Source of the DNA: MKSF01 sp037190225
GTDB taxonomy: Bacteria; Bacteroidota; Bacteroidia; Chitinophagales; Chitinophagaceae
DNA length: 64,000 nt
Reading direction: 5' to 3'
NCBI GenBank assembly: GCA_037190225.1
Contig: JBBCJL010000001.1
Coordinates: 124,001 to 188,000, forward strand
Position 1 is the first letter of the stretch; each line of letters opens with the position of its first letter. The notes beneath the pieces are model-generated. The model was not told where the DNA came from and searched no databases. It saw only the letters and a list, made by a program, of their open reading frames with translations. Made by a program: the position numbers and the translations under genes. Shown one piece after another: positions 16,928-25,147 of this stretch.

Positions 16928-16958
16928 TTTGGAAGTTTCATTGATACTTCTAACTTTG
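16928..16958 (+). promoter_or_regulatory. Promoter of the exbB-exbD-exbD-tonB operon
   Basis: TTTG at 16928-16931, a 19-bp spacer and TAACTTTG at 16951-16958 match the Bacteroidota consensus exactly. The start should lie near 16964, which gives a leader of about 60 nt that is A-rich before the ATG at 17026. Confidence 0.78.
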
Positions 16959-17025
16959 TTGCGTTGTTCTTTAAACATTCTTTAAAAACTCAAAATTTTA
17001 AATTTAAAACAAAAATCAAAGAACT

Positions 17026-17862
17026 ATGGCAGACGTAAGACCAGGCTCAACAACAAGTGCAGCAGCTTCAGCTTCTAAAGCAAAAAATTCGAACGGCTTT
17101 TGGGTAAACTTAATCATCGTATTGGTATGTATCGTGTTAGGTTTCGTATTGTTCGAATTTGTTCTGGGATCTTCCAGCAATTTTGAAGATGCCGAAAAGA
17201 AAATCCCTACAAGCTGGATGGGTAATATGTATCACGCCGGATACATCGTTGCATTACTGTTAGCTATGTTATTCATCACTATCGTGTTTGTGATAGAAAG
17301 AGGCATCACTATCATTAAGGCAAAAGGCAAGTTCAACGGTGCCGAGCTGGTAAGGAAAGTACAATACCACCTGGCCAATAAAAATATTGATGCTGCAATC
17401 GCAGAGTGTGACAAGCAGGCAGGTTCTGTAGGTAACGTAATGAAGGCAGGTCTGAAAAAATACAAGGAAATGACCTTCAATACCGAGCTGACCACAGACC
17501 AGAAAGTATTAAGCATTAAAAAGGAGCTTGAGGAAGCTACTGCTCTTGAGCTGCCTATGCTGGATAAGAACCTGGTATTCCTGTCCACGATCACCTCTTC
17601 CGCTACCTTACTCGGTCTGATCGGTACGGTAATCGGTATGATCAAGGCGTTTGCGGCGATGGGTGCCGCCGGTGCTCCCGATGCTTCCCAGATCGCGATC
17701 GGTATCTCTGAGGCATTATGGAATACTGCTACAGGTATCTCTACATCTTTCATCGCAATGATCATGTATAACTTCTATACAACATTGAATGATGGTATCG
17801 GGTTTAGTATAGACGAGGGTGGCTTCACTTTGACACAAAGCTTTGCCGCCAATTATAAATAA
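17026..17862 (+). CDS. exbB: MotA/TolQ/ExbB proton channel family protein
   Basis: 278 residues. Membrane helices occur at about 26-47, 71-95, 185-213 and 225-258. The ExbB/TolQ core is recognised by ATLLGLIGTVIGMIKAFAAM and EALWNTATGISTSFIAMIMY. ExbB forms the pentameric stator of the Ton motor with ExbD and TonB in the inner membrane. It carries an extra N-terminal helix compared with E. coli ExbB, which is usual in Bacteroidota. It is the first gene of a four-gene plus-strand operon with its own strong promoter. Confidence 0.95.
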   Translation: MADVRPGSTTSAAASASKAKNSNGFWVNLIIVLVCIVLGFVLFEFVLGSSSNFEDAEKKIPTSWMGNMYHAGYIVALLLAMLFITIVFVIERGITIIKAKGKFNGAELVRKVQYHLANKNIDAAIAECDKQAGSVGNVMKAGLKKYKEMTFNTELTTDQKVLSIKKELEEATALELPMLDKNLVFLSTITSSATLLGLIGTVIGMIKAFAAMGAAGAPDASQIAIGISEALWNTATGISTSFIAMIMYNFYTTLNDGIGFSIDEGGFTLTQSFAANYK

Positions 17863-17989
17863 TCGTTTTTCCGGCCAGTGCATATTCCGGGGAAGCTGCC
17901 TGCAGCCTTTCCCGGGATTTTCCCCGGAAGAAAATAATTTTTATGGAATTATTCCGATTCCACGTCTATAAACTAAAAGAGAGTAAAAG

Positions 17990-18670
17990 ATGCCAAAATT
18001 AAAGATGCCCAAAAAGAGTACGTCCATTGATATGACCGCTCTTTGTGACTTTACTCTGCTGCTGCTGACATTCTTTATTATGTCGGCCAAGTTCAAGCCA
18101 CAGGAAGCTGTCGAAGTGGTAACTCCATCCTCCACCTCTACCAAGGAGATCCCTATGGGATTCATCCAGATCACGGTAGACAAGCTGGGGCGCATTTTCT
18201 ACACTGTAGATAATGTTAAATTGAAAAGGAACCTGATAGATGAGGTCAATAAGACCAAGAATCTGAACCTTTCTGAAACTGAAAAGAATAATTTTGTAAA
18301 CGGGCCCTCTGTAGGCGTACCGTTCACGAAGCTGAAAGCATATCTTGAGCTGACCCCGACTGAGCAGTCCAGGTATGATAAGGAAGCATCCGGTGTACCT
18401 ACCGATACAACCAAAAGCTTTACGACCAATGAGCTGATGTACTGGATCAATACCACGCGCTACCAGGCCCAGATCCTTGGAATGGACCAGCCCCGGTTTG
18501 TGATCAAGGTAGACGGCCAGACCCCTTATGTAGAGCAGACCAACAGGGTGATCTCTACCCTGGGCAAGCTGGATATTTACAGGTTCAGCTATATTACCAA
18601 CCAGAAGCCTATACCTCCGGGTACTGCCTTATGGGACAAGGCCAATGCTGCAGCTGCCGGCGCGAAATAA
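17990..18670 (+). CDS. exbD: ExbD/TolR family protein (first copy of the operon)
   Basis: 226 residues, longer than typical ExbD. The N-terminal helix carries the proton-carrying Asp20 in DMTALCDFTLLLLTFFIMS. It lacks the usual Thr-Pro before the Asp, having TALCD instead. The periplasmic part is extended (about 60-210), with TNRVISTLGKLDIYRFSYIT near the end. It differs strongly from the second ExbD 40 bp downstream, so the two are probably a heterodimeric pair, as in other Bacteroidota operons with two exbD genes. Confidence 0.93.
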   Translation: MPKLKMPKKSTSIDMTALCDFTLLLLTFFIMSAKFKPQEAVEVVTPSSTSTKEIPMGFIQITVDKLGRIFYTVDNVKLKRNLIDEVNKTKNLNLSETEKNNFVNGPSVGVPFTKLKAYLELTPTEQSRYDKEASGVPTDTTKSFTTNELMYWINTTRYQAQILGMDQPRFVIKVDGQTPYVEQTNRVISTLGKLDIYRFSYITNQKPIPPGTALWDKANAAAAGAK

Positions 18671-18709
18671 TCATTATTTAACAGACAACCATTAAATAGA
18701 CATTACACA

Positions 18710-19252
18710 ATGGCTGAGATAGAAAGTAAAGGCGGGAAGAAAGGCACCCCCCGGGTGGACCTGACGCCAATGGTGGATTTGAACCTGCTGCTGATTACGT
18801 TCTTTATGTTTACCACTACGCTGAGCAAGCCTACGGCAATGGAGATCAACATGCCTTTCAAGAAAGAGAACGTGGAGTCGCAATCCAAAGTGAAAGAGGA
18901 TGCTGCCATTACTATATTGCTGGGCGCCGACCGTAAATTATATTATTATGAAGGACTGGAAAATATAGAAGTAAAGCAGACCACTTTTGACAATGACGGA
19001 GGCATACGTGATGTGCTGATCGACAAAAAGAAGCGGGTAAGGGCCCTGCAGGCCAACGGTACACTGAATGCCGGGGATGAGCTCACAGTGCTTATCAAGC
19101 CTGACATTACCTGTACCACCGCTGATGTTGTAGACCTGATAGATGAAATGACTATCAATGATATCAAGATATATTCCATCACTGATATCACGAAGGAAGA
19201 CCAGGATTTCATAGCGGATTATGAAAGAGGGTCATCTTCCAGGCCTAAGTAA
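18710..19252 (+). CDS. exbD: ExbD/TolR family protein (second copy of the operon)
   Basis: 180 residues. The N-terminal helix RVDLTPMVDLNLLLITFFMF carries the conserved Asp23. The C-terminal periplasmic part is LTVLIKPDITCTTADVVDLI followed by YSITDITKEDQDF. It aligns with the orphan ExbD at 3473 over its full length, and the first 30 residues are nearly the same. It sits between the first exbD (40 bp) and tonB (53 bp) in the operon. Confidence 0.94.
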   Translation: MAEIESKGGKKGTPRVDLTPMVDLNLLLITFFMFTTTLSKPTAMEINMPFKKENVESQSKVKEDAAITILLGADRKLYYYEGLENIEVKQTTFDNDGGIRDVLIDKKKRVRALQANGTLNAGDELTVLIKPDITCTTADVVDLIDEMTINDIKIYSITDITKEDQDFIADYERGSSSRPK

Positions 19253-19305
19253 CATTCAGATGCACAATTCATATTAGGTAATTCACATACCCAATAGTAA
19301 ATATT

Positions 19306-20133
19306 ATGGATATTAAAAAAATATTAAACTCAGATTACCTGGACCTGCTTTTCGAAGGAAAGAACAAGCAGTACGGAGGCTATGAGTTGCGAAAAAAGTA
19401 CACTAAAAGGGCGCTGCTGGCTGCGGGTATCGTATTTGGTATCATCGCTATCGGCTTTGGTACCAGCATGATCGTGCCTAAAGAGGAGTATGTGCCGCCA
19501 CCGCCACCGCCGCCTATTGAGGATGTGGTGCTTACGGAGCCCCCTCCATTGGAGGAGGATGCACCGCCACCGCCGGAGCTTCCGGCCGCTCCGCCGCCAC
19601 CGGCAAGAGCCACGATCACTTTCGATGTGCCTAAGATAGAGAAAAATGAGAATGTGAAAGAGACGGAACGTATCGAAGATCCCAATAAGGAAGAGAACAA
19701 GGATAAGGACATCGGCTTTGAAAATAAGGATGGCGAGAATAAAAAGACAGATTTCAGCAATCCTTTTGACGGGGTGAAAGGCGGTACCGGAACTAACACT
19801 GCCGGTGAAGGGTCAGGAGATGATAATACGATCCAGACACAGGTGGATGAAAAAGCGAGGCCACCTGCGAACTACCAGAAGATTGTCCAGCAAAGCCTGA
19901 GATATCCTGCTATGGCGAAAGCCGAAGGTATATCCGGCCGTGTGATGGTGTCCTTTGTAGTGGAAAAGGATGGTTCCATTACCGCTGTGAAGTATGATAA
20001 GGATCCCGGCGGCGGTCTGGGCGATGAAGCTGTAAGGGTAGTGAAGCTGTTACCTAAATTTACACCGGCAGTAAGAGGTGGTAAGCCTGTACGTTTTGTG
20101 TTCAGGATGCCGATAGATTTCAAGCTGGAGTAA
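19306..20133 (+). CDS. tonB: TonB family energy transducer
   Basis: 275 residues. The N-terminus (ILNSDYLDLLFEGKNKQYGG) is followed by a membrane helix at about 35-55, a proline-rich periplasmic linker (PPPPPPIEDVVLTEPPPLEE and PPPPELPAAPPPPA, about 64-100), a charged region rich in Asn, Glu and Lys, and a TonB C-terminal domain at about 190-275 (RYPAMAKAEGISGRVMVSF, AVRGGKPVRFVFRMPIDFKL). It is the last gene of the exbB operon and is followed by a strong terminator. Confidence 0.95.
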   Translation: MDIKKILNSDYLDLLFEGKNKQYGGYELRKKYTKRALLAAGIVFGIIAIGFGTSMIVPKEEYVPPPPPPPIEDVVLTEPPPLEEDAPPPPELPAAPPPPARATITFDVPKIEKNENVKETERIEDPNKEENKDKDIGFENKDGENKKTDFSNPFDGVKGGTGTNTAGEGSGDDNTIQTQVDEKARPPANYQKIVQQSLRYPAMAKAEGISGRVMVSFVVEKDGSITAVKYDKDPGGGLGDEAVRVVKLLPKFTPAVRGGKPVRFVFRMPIDFKLE

Positions 20134-20167
20134 TACTTCCAATAGTCGATTATTAATTTTCTTATAG

Positions 20168-20207
20168 CAGCAGCGGCTGACCTAACAGGTCAGCCGCTGC
20201 TGTTTTT
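20168..20207 (+). terminator. Terminator of the exbB-tonB operon
   Basis: A perfect 16-bp stem (CAGCAGCGGCTGACCT, loop AAC) is followed by TTTTT, 34 bp after the tonB stop. Confidence 0.85.
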
Positions 20208-20525
20208 ATGCCGTTGTTGGGACTTTACGACATATATCTATCAGGCCCGGAGGCGTTATCCTTCCCGGGTAACGGGATAAGCGCGGGAGATATAGCTTTC
20301 AGGTACGGCCGGTGCGTGATGAAGAGCATAAAGCGCAACTCCGGGCCTAATTAGTAGGCCAGATCATCACTTTGAACAAATGATGGAAAACTTCCGGGAG
20401 ATACTTATCTAACCGGTAGAAAAGGGTAAGATCACAGTATCCCTCCGCCGTTACTGGATAAGGCCGGCATCCTTAGCCGGCTATGCTTTTATAAGCCCGC
20501 TGATGGTATGGGCGCGCGGACCATA
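20208..20525. other. Intergenic region with no recognised gene
   Basis: About 320 bp lie between the tonB and icd terminators. I see no open frame with protein-like content and no promoter element. Two short inverted repeats are present (GGCCTA...TAGGCC near 20347 and GCCGGC...GCCGGC near 20463). It may be a decayed gene. Confidence 0.4.
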
Positions 20526-20564
20526 AAAAAACAGTAGCGGAGCACATCTCCGCTACTGTTTTTT
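20526..20564 (-). terminator. Terminator of icd
   Basis: A perfect 17-bp inverted repeat (AAAAAACAGTAGCGGAG, loop CACAT) lies 27 bp after the icd stop, with a T run on the minus strand. It is symmetrical and could also act on the plus strand. Confidence 0.82.
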
Positions 20565-20591
20565 ATCTTATCCGAAAGAGATATATGCCGC

Positions 20592-21860
20592 TTACAGGTT
20601 GGCAATGAGCCTGTCCGCAAATTCGCTGGTCTTTACCAGTTGGGCGTCCTCCATCAGGTTGTAGAAATCTATAGTTACCGTTTTCTGGGCAATGGTTTTG
20701 CTGATAGCGTCAGTGATCAGCTTGCCGGCCTCGTTCCAGCCCATATAATCCAGCATCATTACGGCGGAAAGGATCAGGGAACAGGGGTTCATAGTATCTG
20801 TGTTGGCAAATTTGGGCGCTGTGCCATGTGTGGCCTCAAAGATAGCGTATCCGGTGTTGTAATTGATATTGGCGCCGGGAGCTATGCCTATGCCGCCTAC
20901 CGCGGCAGCCAGCGCATCCGAAATATAATCGCCGTTCAGGTTCAGGGTGGCTACTACAGAGTAGTTTTGCGGATTCAATAAGATTTGTTGCAGGAAATTG
21001 TCGGCAATGACGTCATCCACGATGATCCTGCCTTCCGCTTTGGCGGCTTTCAGCGCTTCGTTGGCAGCGGCTTCGCCCTGGGCGGCCTTTATTTCTTCCC
21101 ATTGATTCCAGGTAAAGGTCACATCCGCGAATTCCGTGGCAGCGACTTCATAGCCCCATTTTTTAAACCCGCCTTCCGTGAATTTCATGATATTGCCTTT
21201 GTGAACGATAGACACCTGCTTCCTGCCCTTCTCCAGCGCATACTGTATGGCTGCCCGTACCAGGCGCTTGGAGCCGTCTATGGAAACGGGCTTTACGCCG
21301 AAAGAGGATGTTTCAGGGAAGCGGATCTTATTGACACCCATTTCGGTTACCAGGAAATTCTTGAATTTTTCAGCTTCCGGGGTACCTGCGTTCCATTCGA
21401 TCCCGGCATAGATATCTTCCGTATTTTCCCTGAAAATGACCATATCCACCTTCTCAGGGTGCTTAACCGGTGAAGGTACGCCGGAGAACCATTGTACGGG
21501 TCGCAGGCATACGAACAGGTCGAGGGTCTGGCGCAGGGCCACGTTCAGGGAACGTATGCCGCCGCCGATAGGTGTCGTCAAAGGCCCTTTGATAGCTACC
21601 AGGTATTCCTTGGCAGCATCCAGGGTTTCTTCCGGCAGCCATGAGCCTGTTGTATTAAATGCTTTTTCACCGGCCAGTATTTCCTTCCAGTCTATGGCCC
21701 GCGTACCGTTATATGCCTTGCTGACAGCGGCATCTACCACGCGTACGGAAGCTCTCCAGATATCGGGTCCGATACCATCGCCCTCAATAAAGGGAATAGT
21801 AGGGTTATCGGGTACATTTAATTTGCCGTTGGCATTCATTGTAATTTTCTGACCGGACAT
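20592..21860 (-). CDS. icd: Isocitrate dehydrogenase, E. coli type
   Basis: 422 residues. It catalyses oxidative decarboxylation of isocitrate to 2-oxoglutarate in the citric acid cycle. The substrate loop GGGIRSLNVALRQTLDL with the regulatory Ser, TEDIYAGIEW, KGNIMKFTEGGFKKWGYE and HGTAPKFANTDTMNP are all present. Against the E. coli NADP-binding residues, Lys344 is kept, but Tyr345 is Phe, Tyr391 is Ile (KTVTIDFYNLM) and Arg395 is Asn, so the coenzyme cannot be assigned with certainty. It has its own promoter and terminator and is transcribed against the exbB operon. Confidence 0.93.
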   Translation of the reverse strand: MSGQKITMNANGKLNVPDNPTIPFIEGDGIGPDIWRASVRVVDAAVSKAYNGTRAIDWKEILAGEKAFNTTGSWLPEETLDAAKEYLVAIKGPLTTPIGGGIRSLNVALRQTLDLFVCLRPVQWFSGVPSPVKHPEKVDMVIFRENTEDIYAGIEWNAGTPEAEKFKNFLVTEMGVNKIRFPETSSFGVKPVSIDGSKRLVRAAIQYALEKGRKQVSIVHKGNIMKFTEGGFKKWGYEVAATEFADVTFTWNQWEEIKAAQGEAAANEALKAAKAEGRIIVDDVIADNFLQQILLNPQNYSVVATLNLNGDYISDALAAAVGGIGIAPGANINYNTGYAIFEATHGTAPKFANTDTMNPCSLILSAVMMLDYMGWNEAGKLITDAISKTIAQKTVTIDFYNLMEDAQLVKTSEFADRLIANL

Positions 21861-21924
21861 AAAGTTTGATTTAATATTGGAAGTTGTATCAGTTTGATGA
21901 ATTTAACTTGAAAATAAGCGATTG

Positions 21925-21955
21925 CAAATATAGGTCAAAACAGTTAAAAATGAAA
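21925..21955 (-). promoter_or_regulatory. Promoter of icd
   Basis: On the minus strand TTTC (21955-21952), a 19-bp spacer and TATATTTG (21932-21925) match the Bacteroidota promoter with one mismatch in the -33 box. The leader is about 60 nt. Confidence 0.58.
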
Positions 21956-22009
21956 CCGGCCTTTAACAATAAATAAATAAAAAATATACACATTTCAACT
22001 TGTTTGGTT

Positions 22010-22017
22010 TACTTTTG
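22010..22017 (+). promoter_or_regulatory. -7 element of the MCE gene
   Basis: TACTTTTG matches TAnnTTTG fully and lies 38 bp before the ATG at 22056. No good -33 box is at the expected distance. Confidence 0.42.
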
Positions 22018-22055
22018 TTAATCGGTGTTTAAAATAAGGAATATCATTAAAGTTT

Positions 22056-23030
22056 ATGGCATTTAAAATATCAAATGAAGTCAAAGTAGGCACACTGGTC
22101 ATCATTTCCTTGACAGTACTGATTTTGGGCTTTAACTTTTTGAGGGGGAAGGGCGTTTTTTCCACAGATGTTGAATATTATACTTATTATGATAATGTGG
22201 CCGGCCTGCAGGAAGCCGCCAGTGTGCAGCTGCAGGGGCTGAAAGTAGGTAAGGTATCTGAGATCGAGCTGCAGGCGGACAGGAAGATAAAGGTGACATT
22301 CCAGATACGGAAGGATGTTATTTTATATGAAGGCGCCCAGATCCAGATGAATGCCGATAACCTGCTGGCAGGCACCAAAAGCCTTATTCTCCTGATGCCG
22401 GACCCCGCGGGGACCACCCCCAAGGTCCTGGAAGCCGGGAGCTTTGTTCCGTCATTATCCGGCGCCGACCTGATGTCGAACCTGTCTGAAAATATTTCCC
22501 CGCTTCTGGGTACAGCCAATAAGGCAGTGTCTAGCATTGATTCCATCCTGCTGTCAGTCAATTCCATAGTGAATGAGGATGCCAGGGCGCATATCAATAA
22601 ATCGCTGGAGTACCTGGAGCAGAGCATGGCCGACCTCTCCAAGCTCGCAAGCATACTGAACAGGCAGTCCGGCAACCTTGCCGGCGTGCTGGATAATGCC
22701 AACAGCATCACCGCCAATCTTTCCAGGAGCAATGAGGATATCACACAGACGCTGAATAACCTGAATACCTTTACCGGCCAGCTGAAGGATGCGCCGCTGA
22801 ACCAGGCTATAGAAGACCTGCAAAAGACGATCGCCAATATGAACACGTTGCTGTACCAGGCCAATAATCCTAACGGCAGCATGGGACTGATGCTGAACGA
22901 TCCGAACCTGTACCACAATCTTACTACCACTCTTAAATCACTGGATGACCTGGTGGTGGACCTGAAGCGTCACCCTTCAAGGTATATCAATATATCCGTC
23001 TTCGGCCGTAAGGACCGCAGCCAGAAATAA
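22056..23030 (+). CDS. MlaD/MCE domain protein
   Basis: 324 residues. One N-terminal membrane helix (about 12-30, VGTLVIISLTVLILGFNFLR) is followed by a single MCE domain (about 35-125; YYTYYDNVAGLQEAASVQLQ, GLKVGKVSEIEL). A long helical tail of heptad-like Leu/Ile repeats follows (about 150-290). MCE proteins bind lipids and bridge the periplasm in transport between the two membranes. The MlaE permease and MlaF ATPase are not adjacent on either side in the window. The gene is probably co-transcribed with upp, 31 bp downstream. Confidence 0.88.
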   Translation: MAFKISNEVKVGTLVIISLTVLILGFNFLRGKGVFSTDVEYYTYYDNVAGLQEAASVQLQGLKVGKVSEIELQADRKIKVTFQIRKDVILYEGAQIQMNADNLLAGTKSLILLMPDPAGTTPKVLEAGSFVPSLSGADLMSNLSENISPLLGTANKAVSSIDSILLSVNSIVNEDARAHINKSLEYLEQSMADLSKLASILNRQSGNLAGVLDNANSITANLSRSNEDITQTLNNLNTFTGQLKDAPLNQAIEDLQKTIANMNTLLYQANNPNGSMGLMLNDPNLYHNLTTTLKSLDDLVVDLKRHPSRYINISVFGRKDRSQK

Positions 23031-23061
23031 TTTTACGCTTACCAACTATTTTACAATATCT

Positions 23062-23718
23062 ATGGTCTATAATATTTCAGAGGCGCATTCATTAGTGAGT
23101 CAATGGATGGCTGAAATAAGAAGTGTGGAAGTGCAGGGGGACAGGATGCGGTTCAGACGCAATATGGAAAGGGTAGGCGAGGTGATCGCCTACGAGATCA
23201 GCAAGACGCTGCCTTTCGGAACGCGGCAGGTTACCACGCCGCTGGGCGCTCTGGATATGACCGTATTTGACGAAGGGAATCACCCGGTAGTGGCCACTAT
23301 TCTCAGGGCCGGCCTGCCGTTGCACCAGGGGCTGCTCAATTACTTTGACAAATCCGATTGTGCATTTGTGGCGGCCTACAGGAAGCATCATAAGGATGGC
23401 AGCTTTGAAATAGAGCAGCATTATGTTACCTGCCCGGAGCTGAACGATCGTGTGCTTATCCTGGCAGATCCTATGCTGGCCACCGGCGCATCCCTCATCC
23501 AGGCCATAGAGGAGCTGCTGCTGTATGGCACGCCTTCCAAGATCATCATAGTATGTGCTATCGCCAGCACTATCGGCCTGGAAAGCGTGGCACGCAGGTT
23601 CCCCGAAGCGGATATCTGGACAGCGGCCATAGATGATGAAATTACGGGTAAAGGGTATATCGTACCCGGCCTGGGAGATGCGGGCGACCTGGCATTCGGT
23701 GAGAAGAAGCAATCCTGA
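23062..23718 (+). CDS. upp: Uracil phosphoribosyltransferase
   Basis: 218 residues. It salvages uracil to UMP using PRPP. The PRPP-binding motif is VLILADPMLATGASLIQAIE, and the uracil-binding C-terminal segment is YIVPGLGDAGDLAFG. The ILRAGLPLHQG segment is also typical. It follows the MCE gene by 31 bp and has no promoter of its own that I can see. There is no functional link to the MCE gene. Confidence 0.95.
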   Translation: MVYNISEAHSLVSQWMAEIRSVEVQGDRMRFRRNMERVGEVIAYEISKTLPFGTRQVTTPLGALDMTVFDEGNHPVVATILRAGLPLHQGLLNYFDKSDCAFVAAYRKHHKDGSFEIEQHYVTCPELNDRVLILADPMLATGASLIQAIEELLLYGTPSKIIIVCAIASTIGLESVARRFPEADIWTAAIDDEITGKGYIVPGLGDAGDLAFGEKKQS

Positions 23719-23788
23719 TATAAAAGAGAAATATTTTTTTGAAAAAAATAATAGAAAAAATCTTGTTTATTATTAGTAAAATATTAAC

Positions 23789-23817
23789 TTGTGCAAAATT
23801 AAGCCAAAGTATTGTTG
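23789..23817 (+). promoter_or_regulatory. Possible promoter of the PorP/SprF gene
   Basis: TTG at 23789-23791, an 18-bp spacer and TATTGTTG at 23810-23817 (one mismatch to TAnnTTTG) lie 46 bp upstream of the start, in a very AT-rich region. Confidence 0.38.
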
Positions 23818-23862
23818 GTCAGTTATAAACAAGAAATTTAATCATTGTAATCCGAATATATA

Positions 23863-24906
23863 ATGAAGAAGAGTTTACTATCATTGGTAGCAGCGTCATT
23901 TGTAGCCGTGGGAGCTCAGGCGCAAGATGTACACTTTACACAATATTTCGCTTCACCGCTGACGCTGAATCCGGCGCAGACGGGTCTGATCGATGGTGAC
24001 TGGAGAGCTTCGGCAAACGTAAGACAACAGTGGTACACCGTCTCCGACAATCCTTATGTCAGCGCCACCGCGGCCTATGACATGCCGGTGCTGAGAGGTA
24101 AATTACCGGAAGGGGACGCTATGGGTATCGGTGTGCTGGGCATTTTCGATAAGGCTGGTGCCGGTGGTCTTCAGAATACTACTTTAGGTATTTCCCTGGC
24201 GTATCATAAGGCCTTTGGTATGGATAAGCAGCATCGTCTTTCCTTCGGTGTGCAGGGATCCCTGGTCCAGAAAAGCATTAATTTTGATAAGCTGGTCTTT
24301 GCTGACCAGTTTGATCCCAATAATCCGGCAGGTATCTATAACACCCGTTCCCGGGAAAGCTTCACCAATGCCGATGTATCTTATCCTGACTTCAATGCCG
24401 GTATCATGTATTCCGGAAAGGTATCTGAAAAAGGTACGATGTATGCCGGCTTTGCCTATTATCACCTGACACGCCCGGAAGAGCGCTTTATTAAATCCGG
24501 TGAAGCGTTAAGGATCAATTCCCGCTTCTCTTACCATCTGGGTGGTAGCTTTGAAATGAATCCTAATACAATGCTGTATTTCAGCGGTATGCTGCAAAGC
24601 CAGGGTCCTGCTCTGGAAGCATTGGTAGGCGGTGCTATCGGTTTCATCATGAACCCGGGTCACGATGAGTACACCAAGAATACGGTATTCTACCTGGGAG
24701 CCTGGTACAGGTATAAAGATGGTATAGCGCCTTATATCGGCTTCGAATGGTCCAAAATGAAGATCGGCCTGTCCTATGACGTTACACTGTCTTCTGCCGC
24801 TCCTATGACCGGCGGACAGGGCGCCTGGGAAATGTCCGTGATCTATAACGGTATCTTTAAATCCAATCCTAAGACACATTATAACTTTGCTTGTCCTAAA
24901 TTCTAA
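23863..24906 (+). CDS. PorP/SprF family type IX secretion membrane protein
   Basis: 347 residues. A signal peptide (MKKSLLSLVAASFVAVGAQA) is followed by QDVHFTQYFASPLTLNPAQT, the PorP/SprF hallmark, and a beta-rich outer-membrane barrel (HRLSFGVQGSLVQKSINFDK, MYAGFAYYHLTRPEER, APYIGFEWSKMKIGLSYDV). PorP/SprF proteins anchor T9SS type B cargo at the cell surface. Three type B cargo genes lie 2.4 kb away at 27326-34187. A single-copy cargo gene is not adjacent. The gene ends with a strong terminator. Confidence 0.9.
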   Translation: MKKSLLSLVAASFVAVGAQAQDVHFTQYFASPLTLNPAQTGLIDGDWRASANVRQQWYTVSDNPYVSATAAYDMPVLRGKLPEGDAMGIGVLGIFDKAGAGGLQNTTLGISLAYHKAFGMDKQHRLSFGVQGSLVQKSINFDKLVFADQFDPNNPAGIYNTRSRESFTNADVSYPDFNAGIMYSGKVSEKGTMYAGFAYYHLTRPEERFIKSGEALRINSRFSYHLGGSFEMNPNTMLYFSGMLQSQGPALEALVGGAIGFIMNPGHDEYTKNTVFYLGAWYRYKDGIAPYIGFEWSKMKIGLSYDVTLSSAAPMTGGQGAWEMSVIYNGIFKSNPKTHYNFACPKF

Positions 24907-24929
24907 AGCAACGTGTTTTTAAAATAGTG

Positions 24930-24958
24930 AAATAGTGCCGTAAGGCACTATTTTTTTT
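24930..24958 (+). terminator. Terminator of the PorP/SprF gene
   Basis: A 10-bp stem (AAATAGTGCC, loop GTAA, GGCACTATTT) is followed by a run of Ts, 24 bp after the stop. Confidence 0.83.
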
Positions 24959-24987
24959 GTGGTATAAATTTTTTGGAGCAGAAGCAC

Positions 24988-24995
24988 TATATTTG
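24988..24995 (+). promoter_or_regulatory. -7 element upstream of metF
   Basis: TATATTTG matches TAnnTTTG fully. The metF ATG is 152 bp further on, so the transcript would have a ~145-nt leader with a possible stem-loop at 25033-25062 (CAGCAGGA with TCCTGCTG). No known riboswitch motif was recognised in it. Confidence 0.4.
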
Positions 24996-25147
24996 TAAGG
25001 TGTTGGTTAATACCGGTCTCCGTCATTATGATCAGCAGGAAGATCAGGGTAAGCTCCTGCTGTATGTCCCGGGAACCCGGTAGCGTTTGACCCCGCACCA
25101 TTTTTATACATCATTTACCCATTGTCTATTACAAACAGTTAAGTATC

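Noticed and set aside
25003..25147. SAM or cobalamin riboswitch before metF
   Set aside because: The leader lacks the conserved cores of SAM-I, SAM-II and B12 riboswitches that I know, so only a generic structured leader is reported.
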